A stretch of DNA of 64,000 nucleotides from Desulfatibacillum aliphaticivorans DSM 15576 (GCF_000429905.1 NZ_AUCT01000002.1:1-64000); one strand, 5' to 3'; shown: positions 27,303 to 36,883, counted from the stretch's first letter. Notes: generated by a model from the letters alone, not told the origin. Translations and numbers: made by a program.

Positions 27303-29012
27303 TTATTCCAGTTGCTTTCTCAGCTCGCGCTTCAGGATTTTGCCGGCGCCGCTGACGGGGATTTCGCTGACGAAAATCACGCCGCGGAGTTTTTTATAGG
27401 CCGCCACCCTGGAATTGACGAACTCCATGATGTCCTCTTCCGTAGCGTCCATGCCGGACCTGAGCTGCACAAAAGCGATGGGCTTTTCGCCCGCGTCCGG
27501 GTCCTTTTTTCCCACCACTGCGGCGTTTTCCACGGCCGGGTGGTCGTACAGGACTTCTTCCAGTTGGCGGGGGTAGACGTTATATCCTTTATATAGAATG
27601 AGGTCTTTGATGCGGTCCGTGATGAACAGGAATCCATCGTCGTCCATGCGGCCGATGTCGCCGGTGCGGAGCCAGCCGTCTTTAAGCACTTCGGCGGTGG
27701 CTTCCGGGCGGCCCCAATACCCCTGCATGACCTGGGGGCCTTTGATGCAGATCTCGCCTTCCTCGCCGATGGGAAGCTCATCGCCGGAGGCGGGATCTGT
27801 AATGATGATTTCCGTGTCGAAAATGGGCAGCCCCACGGAGCCGGCCCGGGTCTGGCCTTTGATGGGCGGGTTGCATGTGGCGCCCATGGAGACCTCAGTA
27901 AGTCCGTAGGCCTCCAGGACGATTCCGGTGAAGGACTCCTCCAACTGCTTAAGCACCGGAACCGGAAGGGGCGCTGCGCCGGATCCGGCCATTTTGATGC
28001 CTGAGAGGTCGTAATCCTTGAAATTGGGCAGGTTGACCAGAGGTACGAAAAGCTGGGGCGCGCCGCCCAGGGTGGTTGCGCCGTATTTCCCAATGGCGGT
28101 GATGTACTCCACGGGATCGAACCTGGGGAAAACCACCATGGTGGAGCCTGCGTAAACCGGATTATTGAGGTAGGCGATGGTTCCCATGGCGTGGAACCAG
28201 GGCACGACCACCAGAGCGGTTTCCTCGTCCGTAACGGCCATGCGGTCCACGTGGGGATCCACGTCCGGGGGATAATCGGGGCCAAAGGTTCCGTCCTCCC
28301 GGAGTATGAGTTGGGCGCCTGCAAACCAGCAGGAGTACTGCAGCACGTTGCAAATCACATTTTTGTGCGTCAGCATGACTCCTTTGGAAACCCCGGTGGT
28401 TCCGCCGGTGTACGCCAAATGCGCCAGATCCTTTTCCACGTCGATTTCCACGGCCAGGGGATCCGGCTGATGCTCGGCCAGAAGCTGGGCCATGTCCAGG
28501 GTTCCTTCCACGGGAAACTTGCCCAATGGCTTGAGGGGCTGGATGACCGCGCTGAAGCAGTCTGCGATGCTGGTTGTGATGACCTTGGAAACCGTGGTCT
28601 TGGCCACGGCCTCGGCCGCCCCGGGATACAAGAGGTCCAGGGACACAAGCACCTTAGACTGGGAATCGTTAAGCTGATGCTCGATCTCCGAAGGAGACAA
28701 TAAAGGAGAAACCGGCGTAAACGCAGCGCCGGTCCTTAATGCGCCGTAATAGGCAATGGCGAACTGGGGGCAGTTGGGCAGGTGTATGGCCACTTTATCG
28801 CCTTTGCCCACGCCCAATGATTTCAATGCGTTCGCAAACCGCTCCGTCAGGTTTTTCAGCTCGGAAAAGGTCAGTTCCATGCCCCCGAAAATCATGGCGA
28901 GCCTGTTGGGAGATCTTTTTGCCGTCTGGTCCAAAAGTTTAAAAACGGGGACATTGGGGTAATTGAGGGACTCGGGCCAACCATCCGGCCAATACTTGAA
29001 ATTTTTTGCCAT
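27303..29012 (-). CDS. Long-chain fatty-acyl-CoA ligase (AMP-forming)
   Basis: This 569-residue member of the ANL adenylating family activates a carboxylic acid to acyl-AMP and then acyl-CoA. Visible motifs are the P-loop YTGGTTGVSKG, AYGLTEVSMG, GWLRTGDIG and the C-terminal hinge and lysine region (DRIKDLILYKGYNVYP, then GAGKILKREL). The start is the ATG at 29012 with AAGGAG seven bases upstream. The frame stays open for another 102 codons but without a ribosome site. It probably feeds beta-oxidation together with the acyl-CoA dehydrogenases at 39-41 kb. The exact chain length cannot be read from the sequence. Confidence 0.9.
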   Translation of the reverse strand: MAKNFKYWPDGWPESLNYPNVPVFKLLDQTAKRSPNRLAMIFGGMELTFSELKNLTERFANALKSLGVGKGDKVAIHLPNCPQFAIAYYGALRTGAAFTPVSPLLSPSEIEHQLNDSQSKVLVSLDLLYPGAAEAVAKTTVSKVITTSIADCFSAVIQPLKPLGKFPVEGTLDMAQLLAEHQPDPLAVEIDVEKDLAHLAYTGGTTGVSKGVMLTHKNVICNVLQYSCWFAGAQLILREDGTFGPDYPPDVDPHVDRMAVTDEETALVVVPWFHAMGTIAYLNNPVYAGSTMVVFPRFDPVEYITAIGKYGATTLGGAPQLFVPLVNLPNFKDYDLSGIKMAGSGAAPLPVPVLKQLEESFTGIVLEAYGLTEVSMGATCNPPIKGQTRAGSVGLPIFDTEIIITDPASGDELPIGEEGEICIKGPQVMQGYWGRPEATAEVLKDGWLRTGDIGRMDDDGFLFITDRIKDLILYKGYNVYPRQLEEVLYDHPAVENAAVVGKKDPDAGEKPIAFVQLRSGMDATEEDIMEFVNSRVAAYKKLRGVIFVSEIPVSGAGKILKRELRKQLE

Positions 29013-29202
29013 GGGGCTGCTCCTTTTCAATAAATTGGTGAGGCTAGTTTTGGTTAGATCGGCTTGAAAATGAAAGTAAGGCTGAAGTAATGCGAGTGAG
29101 ATTTGAACGTTCGGACGATTTAAAACAGAATACCCGGATTTTTTTTGTTTTGCAAGCACGAAGATTTGCCTTTTAGCATAAATTGTGCACAAGTGTTCTT
29201 CC

Positions 29203-30624
29203 ATGAAAACGGATTCTGCAATAGGAAAATGGTTTGTATTCGGCATTGTAGGCGTTGGGATTTTCATGTCCACCCTGGACGGAAGCATCGTGAACATCGC
29301 CCTGCCCTCCATTCTCAAAAGCTACGGCGTAAGCCTTTCAACCATTCGCTGGGTGCCCCTTATTTATCTTTTGACCATATCGTGCCTGCTTTTGTCCTTC
29401 GGCCGATTTTCGGACATGATAGGCAGAAGGCGCGTATACACCCGGGGGCTGTTTGTGTTTTCCCTGGGGTCGCTTTTGTGCGGACTGGCGGGGTCAGCGG
29501 GCGTATTGATTACGGCCCGTTCTCTTCAGGGCATGGGGGCGGCCATGATCATGTCGTGCACTCCCGCCTTGATCGCGGACAATTTCCCCCCCGAGGAGCG
29601 GGGCATGGCCATGGGCATGATCGGGGCGGTGGTGGCCTCGGGCCTGACCGTTGGCCCTGCTCTGGGCGGCCTGATCCTGGAGCATTTTTCGTGGCACTGG
29701 ATCTTTTTCATCAACCTCCCGGTGGGGCTGGGCGCCATCATTGCCGCCAACCGCGTTTTAAAGGAAAGCCAGGCTTCGGGCCCAAGGGAAAGTTTCGACT
29801 GGATAGGCGCCTTGCTTCTGGCCCTGGTGTTCGGGTCGTTTACCCTGGCTATATCCATGGGCAAGGAAATGGGATGGACATCCGTTCCCATAGTCGGCCT
29901 GATAGCGGCCTTTGCCGTAGGCGCGGTCTTGTTTATATTTGTGGAGGTGAAAGCGCCCCACCCCTTGGTGGACCTGGAGCTTTTTAGAATCAGGCTGTTT
30001 GCTTGCGCGCTCTGCGCTGCAGTAACCCTGTTTATCAGCCTGTTTTGCCTGATTTTTCTCATGCCTTTTTATCTTAAGTATCCGGGAGGCTTTTCGGACG
30101 CCGGGGCCGGCGGAATGCTGGTGGTTCCCTTTTTATTCATGCTGGTGGGCGCCCCCATCTTCGGCGCCATGTCCGACCGGCTGGGGTCCAGGCTTTTGTG
30201 CACCCTTGGCATGCTCATGCTTTCCGCTTCGTTTTTCTCCTTCATGTTTATGGAGCCCACCACCGATATTTTTCCCATTTTCTGGAGGCTGGCCCTGGCG
30301 GGCTTCGGAACGTCTTTGTTCACGTCCCCCAATAACGCCGCCGCCATAACCGCCGTGCCGGTCAATCGCAGAGGCATTGCTTCCGCCCTTATAGCGACGG
30401 CGAGGAACATGGGCATGGTTATGGGCATCGCCATGGCCAGTACGGTTTTTGCCGCCGTGTACACCTCCGTTTACCCGGGAGCGACTCTGGACTCGTACAG
30501 CGCGCAACATGTGGAAGGATTTATGGCGGCGTTCCATCAAGCCATGATGTGCGGCGGATTCGCAGCCTTGGCGGGCGCCGTGCTTGCAGCGCTGCGGGGC
30601 AAAGGAACGGTTTCCGAGGAATAG
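29203..30624 (+). CDS. MFS drug exporter, DHA2 (EmrB/QacA) type
   Basis: This 473-residue membrane protein has about 14 hydrophobic helices. MSTLDGSIVNIALP in helix 1 is the DHA2 signature, and GRFSDMIGRRRVY is the loop 2-3 MFS motif A. GPALGGLILEHFSWHWIFFINLP is motif C and its following segment. Such proteins export hydrophobic compounds in exchange for protons. The ATG at 29203 is chosen; a GTG at 29185 is possible, and neither has a strong ribosome site. The gene is divergent from the acyl-CoA ligase. Its 3' end overlaps the convergent glycosyltransferase gene by 88 bp. The substrate is unknown. Confidence 0.88.
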   Translation: MKTDSAIGKWFVFGIVGVGIFMSTLDGSIVNIALPSILKSYGVSLSTIRWVPLIYLLTISCLLLSFGRFSDMIGRRRVYTRGLFVFSLGSLLCGLAGSAGVLITARSLQGMGAAMIMSCTPALIADNFPPEERGMAMGMIGAVVASGLTVGPALGGLILEHFSWHWIFFINLPVGLGAIIAANRVLKESQASGPRESFDWIGALLLALVFGSFTLAISMGKEMGWTSVPIVGLIAAFAVGAVLFIFVEVKAPHPLVDLELFRIRLFACALCAAVTLFISLFCLIFLMPFYLKYPGGFSDAGAGGMLVVPFLFMLVGAPIFGAMSDRLGSRLLCTLGMLMLSASFFSFMFMEPTTDIFPIFWRLALAGFGTSLFTSPNNAAAITAVPVNRRGIASALIATARNMGMVMGIAMASTVFAAVYTSVYPGATLDSYSAQHVEGFMAAFHQAMMCGGFAALAGAVLAALRGKGTVSEE

Positions 30625-32036
30625 GATTCCGGATGCTCTTCTTCATATTGCCTGCGCAACTCCGGCTGGAACGCCCGGTCATGGGCTGCGGCCGGCTCTT
30701 TAAAAAGCAATGAGTCTCCTGCGATTAAAAGCGCAATGACCAAAGCCATTGCGGCCGCCTTTTTCCATTCCCGTTGACCAATCCAAGCCTGCATATAAGC
30801 TATGACGGACCCGGCGAACAGGCATAAAGCCGGAAGGGCCGGGGCTCTGTACCTGGAGCCGGATAGAAAGATGGTGCAGGAAATCAAAAAGCTGAAAACC
30901 AGGCAATACAACGGAAAAAGCCGCCGCCAGCGTTTGCTATTCAATATCATTCCAGCTAACGCCAGGGATGAAATCAGAATATAAGGGATGAACGGCTTGT
31001 TCAGAGTCCATTGCCATTTAAAGTAAGCGCTGTCGATCAGGTGATTTTCGTATCCGTGAAAAAAAAGCGCCGCCTTTTGGCTCCAGAGCGCCGCCGCCCT
31101 TTTGGGGTCTGCTTTTAAATCTCTCAAGCCCGTCAGAAACCAGAACCGGGCGCTTTCCGACGGCTTTAAATCCCGCCCGGCCATGGCGGACGCCCTTTCC
31201 CGAAAAAAGACGTGGCTGTGATCCGGGTCCGTCTTTCCGTCCGGGACTGCGTCCTGGCCTTCCAGGTTCTGGGGAAAGAACGCCGCTGCCGCGCCCCCGT
31301 TTCCATTATAAAAAAGCCTGCCGTAGGAGTCGGACACGGCCACAAAATCATCAAACTTAATATAGTTCCGCACGGAGATCGGCAGAATGACGAGACCGGC
31401 CAGAATGCAAAAAACAGCGGCCAGGGCTGTACGCCTTTTTAAGCTGAGGCCTGGGTCGAAAGCCGCAAAAAGCCAGAAAGCTATTCCCAGGCAGAAGAGC
31501 CCGAAATTGGGCTTGGTTATCAGGGCCAATCCGGCGAAAAGCCCGGCCGCGGCAATGAGCTTGAATCGCTTGTTGTAGTTGTTTTTGGAGTCCTGAGCTT
31601 TAACCAAAAACAGGATGCACAAAAGGCTTAAGAAAAGCAGCAGGACCAGGGGTTCAAAGGTGGATTCCAAGGCCATGATATTGCCGTGAAAGGCGTATAA
31701 CAAAGCCCCTGAGAACCCTGCAAGGCATCCCATAAGGCGGCGCCCCACGGCGAATATCAGCAGGACGTTCAGGGCGCCCAGAAAAAGCTGCACGGCTTCC
31801 AGGGCGTGGATGGACAGGCCCAGGCGGCCCATGCAAAAAGCCATGGAATAGAGGTACAGGGGGCTCAGGTCCAGGAGACGCTCTCCCAGGTCGCGGCCCT
31901 GAAGCAATTGTTGCGCGAAATAGGGGTATTTTCCAAAGACTTCGGCCGTCCCGTGGTTGTAAAAAAAAATGAGCCGGCAGCCCAGAGCGGCCAGGAACAG
32001 GATAGGATAACAGGCTGGGTGGGCGGGTTTGGTCAT
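30537..32036 (-). CDS. GT39-type membrane glycosyltransferase
   Basis: This 499-residue protein has about ten membrane helices and an acidic and basic soluble tail. The first loop contains FGKYPYFAQQLLQG and LSPLYLY, which match the PMT/ArnT-like fold. In this fold a lipid-phosphate sugar is the donor and the transfer occurs outside the membrane. The usual DE pair in loop 1 is not clearly visible, so activity is less certain than for the GT39 gene at 49397. The last 29 codons overlap the 3' end of the MFS gene on the other strand. No ribosome site is obvious before the ATG. Confidence 0.7.
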   Translation of the reverse strand: MTKPAHPACYPILFLAALGCRLIFFYNHGTAEVFGKYPYFAQQLLQGRDLGERLLDLSPLYLYSMAFCMGRLGLSIHALEAVQLFLGALNVLLIFAVGRRLMGCLAGFSGALLYAFHGNIMALESTFEPLVLLLFLSLLCILFLVKAQDSKNNYNKRFKLIAAAGLFAGLALITKPNFGLFCLGIAFWLFAAFDPGLSLKRRTALAAVFCILAGLVILPISVRNYIKFDDFVAVSDSYGRLFYNGNGGAAAAFFPQNLEGQDAVPDGKTDPDHSHVFFRERASAMAGRDLKPSESARFWFLTGLRDLKADPKRAAALWSQKAALFFHGYENHLIDSAYFKWQWTLNKPFIPYILISSLALAGMILNSKRWRRLFPLYCLVFSFLISCTIFLSGSRYRAPALPALCLFAGSVIAYMQAWIGQREWKKAAAMALVIALLIAGDSLLFKEPAAAHDRAFQPELRRQYEEEHPESYSSETVPLPRSAASTAPAKAANPPHIMA

Positions 32037-32054
32037 GGATTGTTTTTGGGTTTA

Positions 32055-32080
32055 CCGCCCGGTTTTGCAGCCGGGCGGAT
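32055..32080. terminator. Hairpin between glycosyltransferase and helicase genes
   Basis: An 8-bp GC-rich stem (CCGCCCGG paired with CCGGGCGG, eight-base loop) lies between the helicase stop codon and the glycosyltransferase start. It lacks a T-run, so it could be a weak terminator or a processing hairpin. Confidence 0.4.
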
Positions 32081-32084
32081 GGAT

Positions 32085-33554
32085 TCAGGACTGGTTTTCG
32101 GACGGCGGGGAGGCGGCGGGCTTCTTTTTTCTGCGGCGCCTTCTCCTGGGTTTCTTTTTCGGGGCTTCTCCATCGGCCTGGACGGGGGCGTTTTCGGGGC
32201 TTGGGCTTCCGCCTTCCTTGCGGGGCTTCCTCCGCCGGGGTCCTCCCCCTGGCTTTCCGCCGCGCTTTCCTCCCCGGCCTTTGCCCCTGCCTTGGCCCTG
32301 GTCCGGCTTGGGGCCGCGTTTTCTGGCCGGCATGGGTCCGGCTTTGTCTTCCTGAAAGTACTCTTCCTCCGGCCATTCCACAGGAAGGGATAAGCCGATC
32401 ATTTCCTCCATGGGCTCCAGGTGGAACACGTAATGCTCGCATGCCAGGGAGATTGCCTTGCCCGTCTTGCCCGCCCTGGCCGTACGGCCTATTCGATGGA
32501 CGTAGTTTTCCGGGTCCTGGGGCAGGTCGTAATTAATGACATGGCTGACGTCCTCCACGTGGATGCCGCGGGACGCCACGTCCGTGGCCACCAGAATGGA
32601 AAGCTCCCCGTTCTTGAAGCGCTCCATCAATTGCAATCGTTTGCGCTGGGGGAGGTCTCCGGTAATGCCGCCGGCCGGGAACCCGTTTCCCCTCAATTTA
32701 TGGGCCACAAACTCCACGCCGGACTTGGTGTTTACAAAAACCAGGGCCCGGGTCCAATCCTCGTTTTTAAAAACGCCAAGAAGCAAGGGGAGCTTCTGAT
32801 CCTGGCCCACATGGTATAAAATCTGGTCGATTCCCTTGACCGTCACTTCTTCGGGCGTGACCGATATGAACTCGGGAAGGTTCATATAGTCGTAGGTCAG
32901 TTCCAAAACCCTGTAGGACAGGGTGGCGGAAAAAAGCATGGACTGGCGCTTTTCGTAATGGGGCATTTTGCGCAGGATGTAGCGCATGTCCTTTGCAAAG
33001 CCCAAATCCAGAAGCCTGTCCGCCTCGTCGATCACCACGGATTTAATGGCGTGGGTCTTGAAAATGCCTTGTTTGTAATAGTCGATAATGCGGCCCGGCG
33101 TGCCGATGAGAACGTCGGCCCCCTGCTTGAGGATGTCCATTTGCTTGCGGTAATCCATGCCGCCGATGGCCTGGGCGATGGTGAAATCCGTGTGCCCGCC
33201 TAAAACAACGGCCTCTTCGTATATCTGCAGGGCCAACTCCCGGGTGGGGGCCACAATCAGGGCGGAGGGCAGGGTTTTACTCCGTTTTTCCAGCCCTAAC
33301 AGTTTGGAAAACATGGGAACGAGAAAAGCGGCCGTCTTCCCCGTGCCGGTCTGAGCCTGTCCGGCGATGTCTTTGCCGGAAAGGGCCACGGGCAGAACCT
33401 GGGCCTGGATAGGCGTACAACGTTCAAAGCCGGCGTCCTTCAGGCCTTCCAGCAATGTTTCCGGCAGATCAAAGTCCGCAAATGTGGTGTTTGTGAGGAA
33501 GCGCGGTCCGGCCGCCCTTTCTTCAGTCTGATCGATTTCAGAATCCTGGGTCAT
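32085..33554 (-). CDS. DEAD-box RNA helicase (RhlB/RhlE-like)
   Basis: This 489-residue ATP-dependent RNA helicase has the full motif set: Q motif (FERCTPIQAQ), Walker A (AQTGTGKT), PTREL, TPGR, DEAD (VIDEADRLLDLGF), SAT, a second RecA domain with VATDVASRGI, and HRIGRTARAG. The last 100 residues are a disordered basic tail rich in Gly, Pro, Arg and Lys that probably binds RNA. The ATG at 33554 has AAAGGA just upstream. A promoter at 33747-33774 implies a leader of about 190 bases. RhlB-like proteins join RNA degradation complexes and RhlE-like ones act in ribosome assembly; I cannot decide between them. Confidence 0.92.
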   Translation of the reverse strand: MTQDSEIDQTEERAAGPRFLTNTTFADFDLPETLLEGLKDAGFERCTPIQAQVLPVALSGKDIAGQAQTGTGKTAAFLVPMFSKLLGLEKRSKTLPSALIVAPTRELALQIYEEAVVLGGHTDFTIAQAIGGMDYRKQMDILKQGADVLIGTPGRIIDYYKQGIFKTHAIKSVVIDEADRLLDLGFAKDMRYILRKMPHYEKRQSMLFSATLSYRVLELTYDYMNLPEFISVTPEEVTVKGIDQILYHVGQDQKLPLLLGVFKNEDWTRALVFVNTKSGVEFVAHKLRGNGFPAGGITGDLPQRKRLQLMERFKNGELSILVATDVASRGIHVEDVSHVINYDLPQDPENYVHRIGRTARAGKTGKAISLACEHYVFHLEPMEEMIGLSLPVEWPEEEYFQEDKAGPMPARKRGPKPDQGQGRGKGRGGKRGGKPGGGPRRRKPRKEGGSPSPENAPVQADGEAPKKKPRRRRRRKKKPAASPPSENQS

Positions 33555-33746
33555 TCTATCCTTTCCCACCCGGCTGCTCCGGGACTTTCGTATATTCGGC
33601 CAGCCGGAAGCCGGTGTGCGCCCTAATCAAGGCGGCCCGGCGGCTGGTTTTCTAATCAATAACCACCGGACGGGCGGGCTTTTACGCGAATCATGGGGTT
33701 CACGCAGGCCTCCCAGCCGGGTTGATTGATATTTCATAACCCGGTT

Positions 33747-33774
33747 ACTATAGCATGTTTGAATCAATTGGCAA
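33747..33774 (-). promoter_or_regulatory. Predicted sigma70 promoter of the DEAD-box helicase
   Basis: On the minus strand TTGCCA (33769-33774) and TATAGT (33747-33752) are spaced by 16 bases. Transcription would start near 33740 and give a leader of about 190 bases containing GC-rich inverted repeats. Long structured leaders are common for RNA helicase genes. Confidence 0.55.
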
Positions 33775-33807
33775 GAAAGGTCTTTAATATTCTGGAATTA
33801 AATGACA

Positions 33808-33865
33808 AAGCCCCGCCGCTTTCCGCCTGCAGGATATGCCTGCCAATTGGAAAGCGAAGGGGCTT
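33808..33865 (-). terminator. Hairpin downstream of the receiver gene
   Basis: AAGCCCC at 33808-33814 pairs with GGGGCTT at 33859-33865, with an inner CGCTTTCC/GGAAAGCG stem. On the minus strand it is followed by TGTCATTTAA. It lies 63 bp past the stop codon of the receiver gene and just upstream of the helicase promoter. Confidence 0.6.
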
Positions 33866-33927
33866 GCAATGCCTTTTTACGAGGGCTTGGCGCCCCTTCA
33901 TTTTTTTATGAAAGAGCGCGTGCGGCG

Positions 33928-34362
33928 CTAAGACGCGCAGCCATACGCTTGTGTTTCGTAGGCGTTGTCCAAAACGGTGCTGATTACGCGGGCCAGTTTT
34001 TGCATGGCGAATGGCTTGGTGAGTACAGCGGAAACGGATTTCTTCTTAACTTGCTCCTGCAACTCGTCGCTTGTATAGCCTGTACATAAAATCACCGGCG
34101 TCTCCGGGCTGACGCCTCTCACTTTTTCCAGCAAATCCATGCCCGACATGCCGGGCATTACCTGATCGCAAATAACCAGGCTGTACCCGTCAGGGCGTTG
34201 GGTGAAATCCTCGTAAGCCTTGGCGCCGTCCGCATGACTGGTCACCTCATAACCCAAGCCTTCCAGCATCATGTTCATTATGGATGTTACGTTTTCCTCG
34301 TCATCGACAAATAATATGCGGTTGTTGCGGATCAAGCCTTTTTCTGATGTGTTGCATCCCAT
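33928..34362 (-). CDS. Single-domain response regulator receiver
   Basis: This 144-residue protein is a receiver domain without an output domain. The acidic pair is in FVDDEE, the phospho-acceptor Asp in VICDQVMPGMSG, Thr in LCTGY and Lys in LTKPF. The ATG at 34362 follows AAAGGGA. Its sequence is closest in style to the receivers found at the C-termini of hybrid kinases in this window, so it may exchange phosphate with such a kinase. No kinase gene is adjacent. A short unrelated tail (YETQAYGCAS) follows the fold. Confidence 0.88.
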   Translation of the reverse strand: MGCNTSEKGLIRNNRILFVDDEENVTSIMNMMLEGLGYEVTSHADGAKAYEDFTQRPDGYSLVICDQVMPGMSGMDLLEKVRGVSPETPVILCTGYTSDELQEQVKKKSVSAVLTKPFAMQKLARVISTVLDNAYETQAYGCAS

Positions 34363-34776
34363 ATCGAAGTCCCTTTCTTATGGCGAAAACGTTCTTTTGA
34401 ACCTTTATCGGAAGCAAAGGGAAATTTCTTGAACATGACTTTACAGGGTTCATCAGCTGGATGGATGGAAGCCGGCAGATTCCCAGAGGATAGAATGGAG
34501 AAATCGATGACAAAAAAAGCGGCCGCCTTTTTTTAAAAAAGCGTACCGCCCAATTTTTTAGTGTGTTATTAGTATCCCTATTAGCGACAGTTCTCAATGA
34601 AGGGTTTCACAATAAAAATGTGACGCCATTCACACCCTAATTCGCCATAAAAATACACCCTTATATGTTGTTTTTTGATCCAAAATTTTGTAAATATTCG
34701 AAAATTCGGAAAGGAATTCAAATTATTGAGTTTTTCCAAAAAGATAGGCATTGTGGACCCGCCGGAGTACACAAGC
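34363..34776. other. AT-rich divergent region
   Basis: This 414-bp stretch separates the receiver gene from the HD gene. Both would have promoters here. I see no convincing open frame and no clear palindrome. A frame running from 34675 into the HD gene is open, but only the ATG at 34777 has a ribosome site. Confidence 0.4.
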
Positions 34777-35439
34777 ATGGAAAAAGATAAAAATCAAGGG
34801 GAGTCATTAGCCGATCAGGTGGAGGCGGCGGCCCGGGCCCTTTTCGCCAAGGCGCGCACCAGTCACGATTGGGACCACACCCAGCGAGTCATTGCCTTGG
34901 CTCGGCGAATCGGAGAAGCGGAAGGCGCTGACCAGGAGGTGGTGGTTATGGCCGCCTGTCTGCACGACATAGGCAGGGCCAGGCAGGACGCTTCCAACGG
35001 GTCCATTTGCCACGCCCAAAAGGGGGCGGAGATGGCTGCGCCCTTGCTTCAGGAATTGGGATTGCCGCCCAATAAGGCGGAAAACATTCTCCATTGCATC
35101 CGCGCCCACCGATTTCGCAAAGGAGAGGCGCCCGAAACCCTGGAAGCCAAGGTATTGTTCGACGCCGATAAGTTGGATTCCATCGGCGCAATCGGAGTAG
35201 CCAGGGCCTTCGCCTTTGCGGGAGAGGTTGGAGCGAGGCTGCACAGCCCGGGCAAAGATCCTTTTAAGTCCAAGCCTTATACGGAGGACGACACGGGCTT
35301 TCGGGAGTTTGAGGTGAAGCTGAAAAAGGTCAAGGAGCGAATGCAAACCCGGGAGGGGAAGCGCATCGCCGGCAAGCGCCACGCCTTTATGACGGCTTTT
35401 TTCGCCCGTTTTTTGGCGGAATACGAAGGGTTGAAGTAA
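34777..35439 (+). CDS. HD-domain phosphohydrolase
   Basis: This 220-residue metal-dependent hydrolase has the HD signature: H in SHDWDHTQRV, HD in CLHDIGR, H in CIRAHRF and D in FDADKLDSIG. The layout is close to the YedJ-like group, whose physiological substrates are poorly known but include nucleotides. The start ATG at 34777 has GGAG nine bases upstream. No partner gene is adjacent. There are no membrane segments or signal peptide. Confidence 0.85.
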   Translation: MEKDKNQGESLADQVEAAARALFAKARTSHDWDHTQRVIALARRIGEAEGADQEVVVMAACLHDIGRARQDASNGSICHAQKGAEMAAPLLQELGLPPNKAENILHCIRAHRFRKGEAPETLEAKVLFDADKLDSIGAIGVARAFAFAGEVGARLHSPGKDPFKSKPYTEDDTGFREFEVKLKKVKERMQTREGKRIAGKRHAFMTAFFARFLAEYEGLK

Positions 35440-35516
35440 AACGGGCTTTTTCCTCAGTTTTCAAAGGAACGCCCCCGGGAATCCGGGGTAGACCCTTCCA
35501 CGGCGGCCCGCACTGA

Positions 35517-36563
35517 TCATCCTGTAAAAACCGTTCTGATAAATTTTTGGCGGCCCTTTTTCATGGGAATCTTTTTGACGGCCCATTCGACAATCATGGT
35601 TTGAATGTAAACGGTTGCGACCGCCAAGGCGTAAACCAAAAAGTATCTGGTTATGATGCTTGAATACAGCTTTATATACTGGAATATCAGAATAAACATC
35701 CAATGCCATAAATAAATCCAAAGCGTTGACCGGCCGATGAAGCGGAACAGGCGAAAATTCATGATTTTTGGATTCCGGAAACGCACTATATAATAAAGAA
35801 CAATCGTCATGAGCATTGCGTAGGAAAAATAATATATCTGGGGAGGATTTTTAAACAGTTGCGTTTGAACGAATTTGCCCGCGTAGCCATATATTAACCA
35901 AGTATATATAATATAGATGGATAGGGCGATAACCATGTGAACGATTAACGATATTTTCCCAAAAAACCGAGCCCGCAACCCGTACAGGAAAATGCTGCCG
36001 TAAGCCATTGCCGGGGCCATTAAGCTAAAAATCAGGATTATGTTGATTTTTTCCCGGTGCAGAAAGCAAACTCTGATTAAAATCTCGTAGGAGAAGTATA
36101 TCAGAAAAATTACGATATAAAAGACGATATCCTTTTTGGAGATCTTATTCAGATAATTCAAAAGCGGCGCAATGAGTGCGACAATCGCCAGGGTCCTGAT
36201 TATCCAAATCCCGACTTTGGTCCCGCCTATGAGGGTGATTTGGGATATTATAATATTCAAGTCCGGCGCTTTGTCGTAAAGCATGTAATAGACAAAATTA
36301 TGCAGCGCCAGGAATATCCAGGTGGGAAGAATGATTCTATGGAAGCGGGATAGGGCGTATTTGAAATACGAAGTATAGTGTGCGGATGAAAACTGAGAAA
36401 AGGATATGCCCGCCAGAAAAACCATCAAGGGGACGTCAAAGTTTCTAAACTGAAAAAAAAGCGGAGGAAGATCGACGTGCGCTCCAATGATGGCTGAAAT
36501 TCCGATAAACCGTAAAAAATCGTAGCCTGCGTTCCGTTCCTGGGTCAAAGCATTGCCGTTCAT
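35517..36563 (-). CDS. Membrane acyltransferase family 3 (OafA/YrhL-like)
   Basis: This 348-residue protein has about ten membrane helices. The N-terminal pattern GYDFLRFIGISAIIGAH and the following FFQFRNFDVPLMVFLAGIS are typical of acyltransferase family 3, which acetylates or acylates sugars on surface polysaccharides or lipids. The usual catalytic Arg and His region is present at RFIGISAIIGAHVD. The base composition is more AT-rich than in neighbouring genes, which suggests recent transfer, as is common for surface-polysaccharide genes. It may act with the adjacent sulfotransferase-like gene, but this is inference. Confidence 0.82.
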   Translation of the reverse strand: MNGNALTQERNAGYDFLRFIGISAIIGAHVDLPPLFFQFRNFDVPLMVFLAGISFSQFSSAHYTSYFKYALSRFHRIILPTWIFLALHNFVYYMLYDKAPDLNIIISQITLIGGTKVGIWIIRTLAIVALIAPLLNYLNKISKKDIVFYIVIFLIYFSYEILIRVCFLHREKINIILIFSLMAPAMAYGSIFLYGLRARFFGKISLIVHMVIALSIYIIYTWLIYGYAGKFVQTQLFKNPPQIYYFSYAMLMTIVLYYIVRFRNPKIMNFRLFRFIGRSTLWIYLWHWMFILIFQYIKLYSSIITRYFLVYALAVATVYIQTMIVEWAVKKIPMKKGRQKFIRTVFTG

Positions 36564-36883
36564 AGGACTCTTTTGTAAAATGATATTCGGATGAGACGCC
36601 TCAACGGGCGATTTTAAAAAAAAGGCGAAACCCCGCCTTGTCCGGCGCTTGCAAAGCGAACTCAGCCTTAACGCTCAGAGGCGTCGGCGCGCGATAGACA
36701 TGCATAGTGATTTTTAGGGGATTCCAAGGCCATTTGGCATGAAAAAATCTCACGCCTATCCGTATATCATTACCATTAAACTCGAAAAATTGCAATTTTG
36801 TTTTTGGGCAGACAGATAATTCCTGCTGTTTACGCGTAAACTATCGCGGCGCCTGTTAGACGCCGTTCTTGCTATGCCTAAAA
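36564..36883. other. Intergenic region between two minus-strand genes
   Basis: A 64-codon frame at 36601-36795 starts with TTG and has no ribosome site, so I do not annotate it. A 6-bp hairpin near 36850-36866 lies just past the stop of the next gene and lacks a T-run. Nothing else is evident. Confidence 0.4.

Noticed and set aside
29013..29318. N-terminal extension of the acyl-CoA ligase
   Set aside because: The extension has no ribosome site and no similarity to ligases; AAGGAG lies before the ATG at 29012.
36601..36795. 64-codon minus-strand open frame
   Set aside because: TTG start without ribosome site and no recognisable product.
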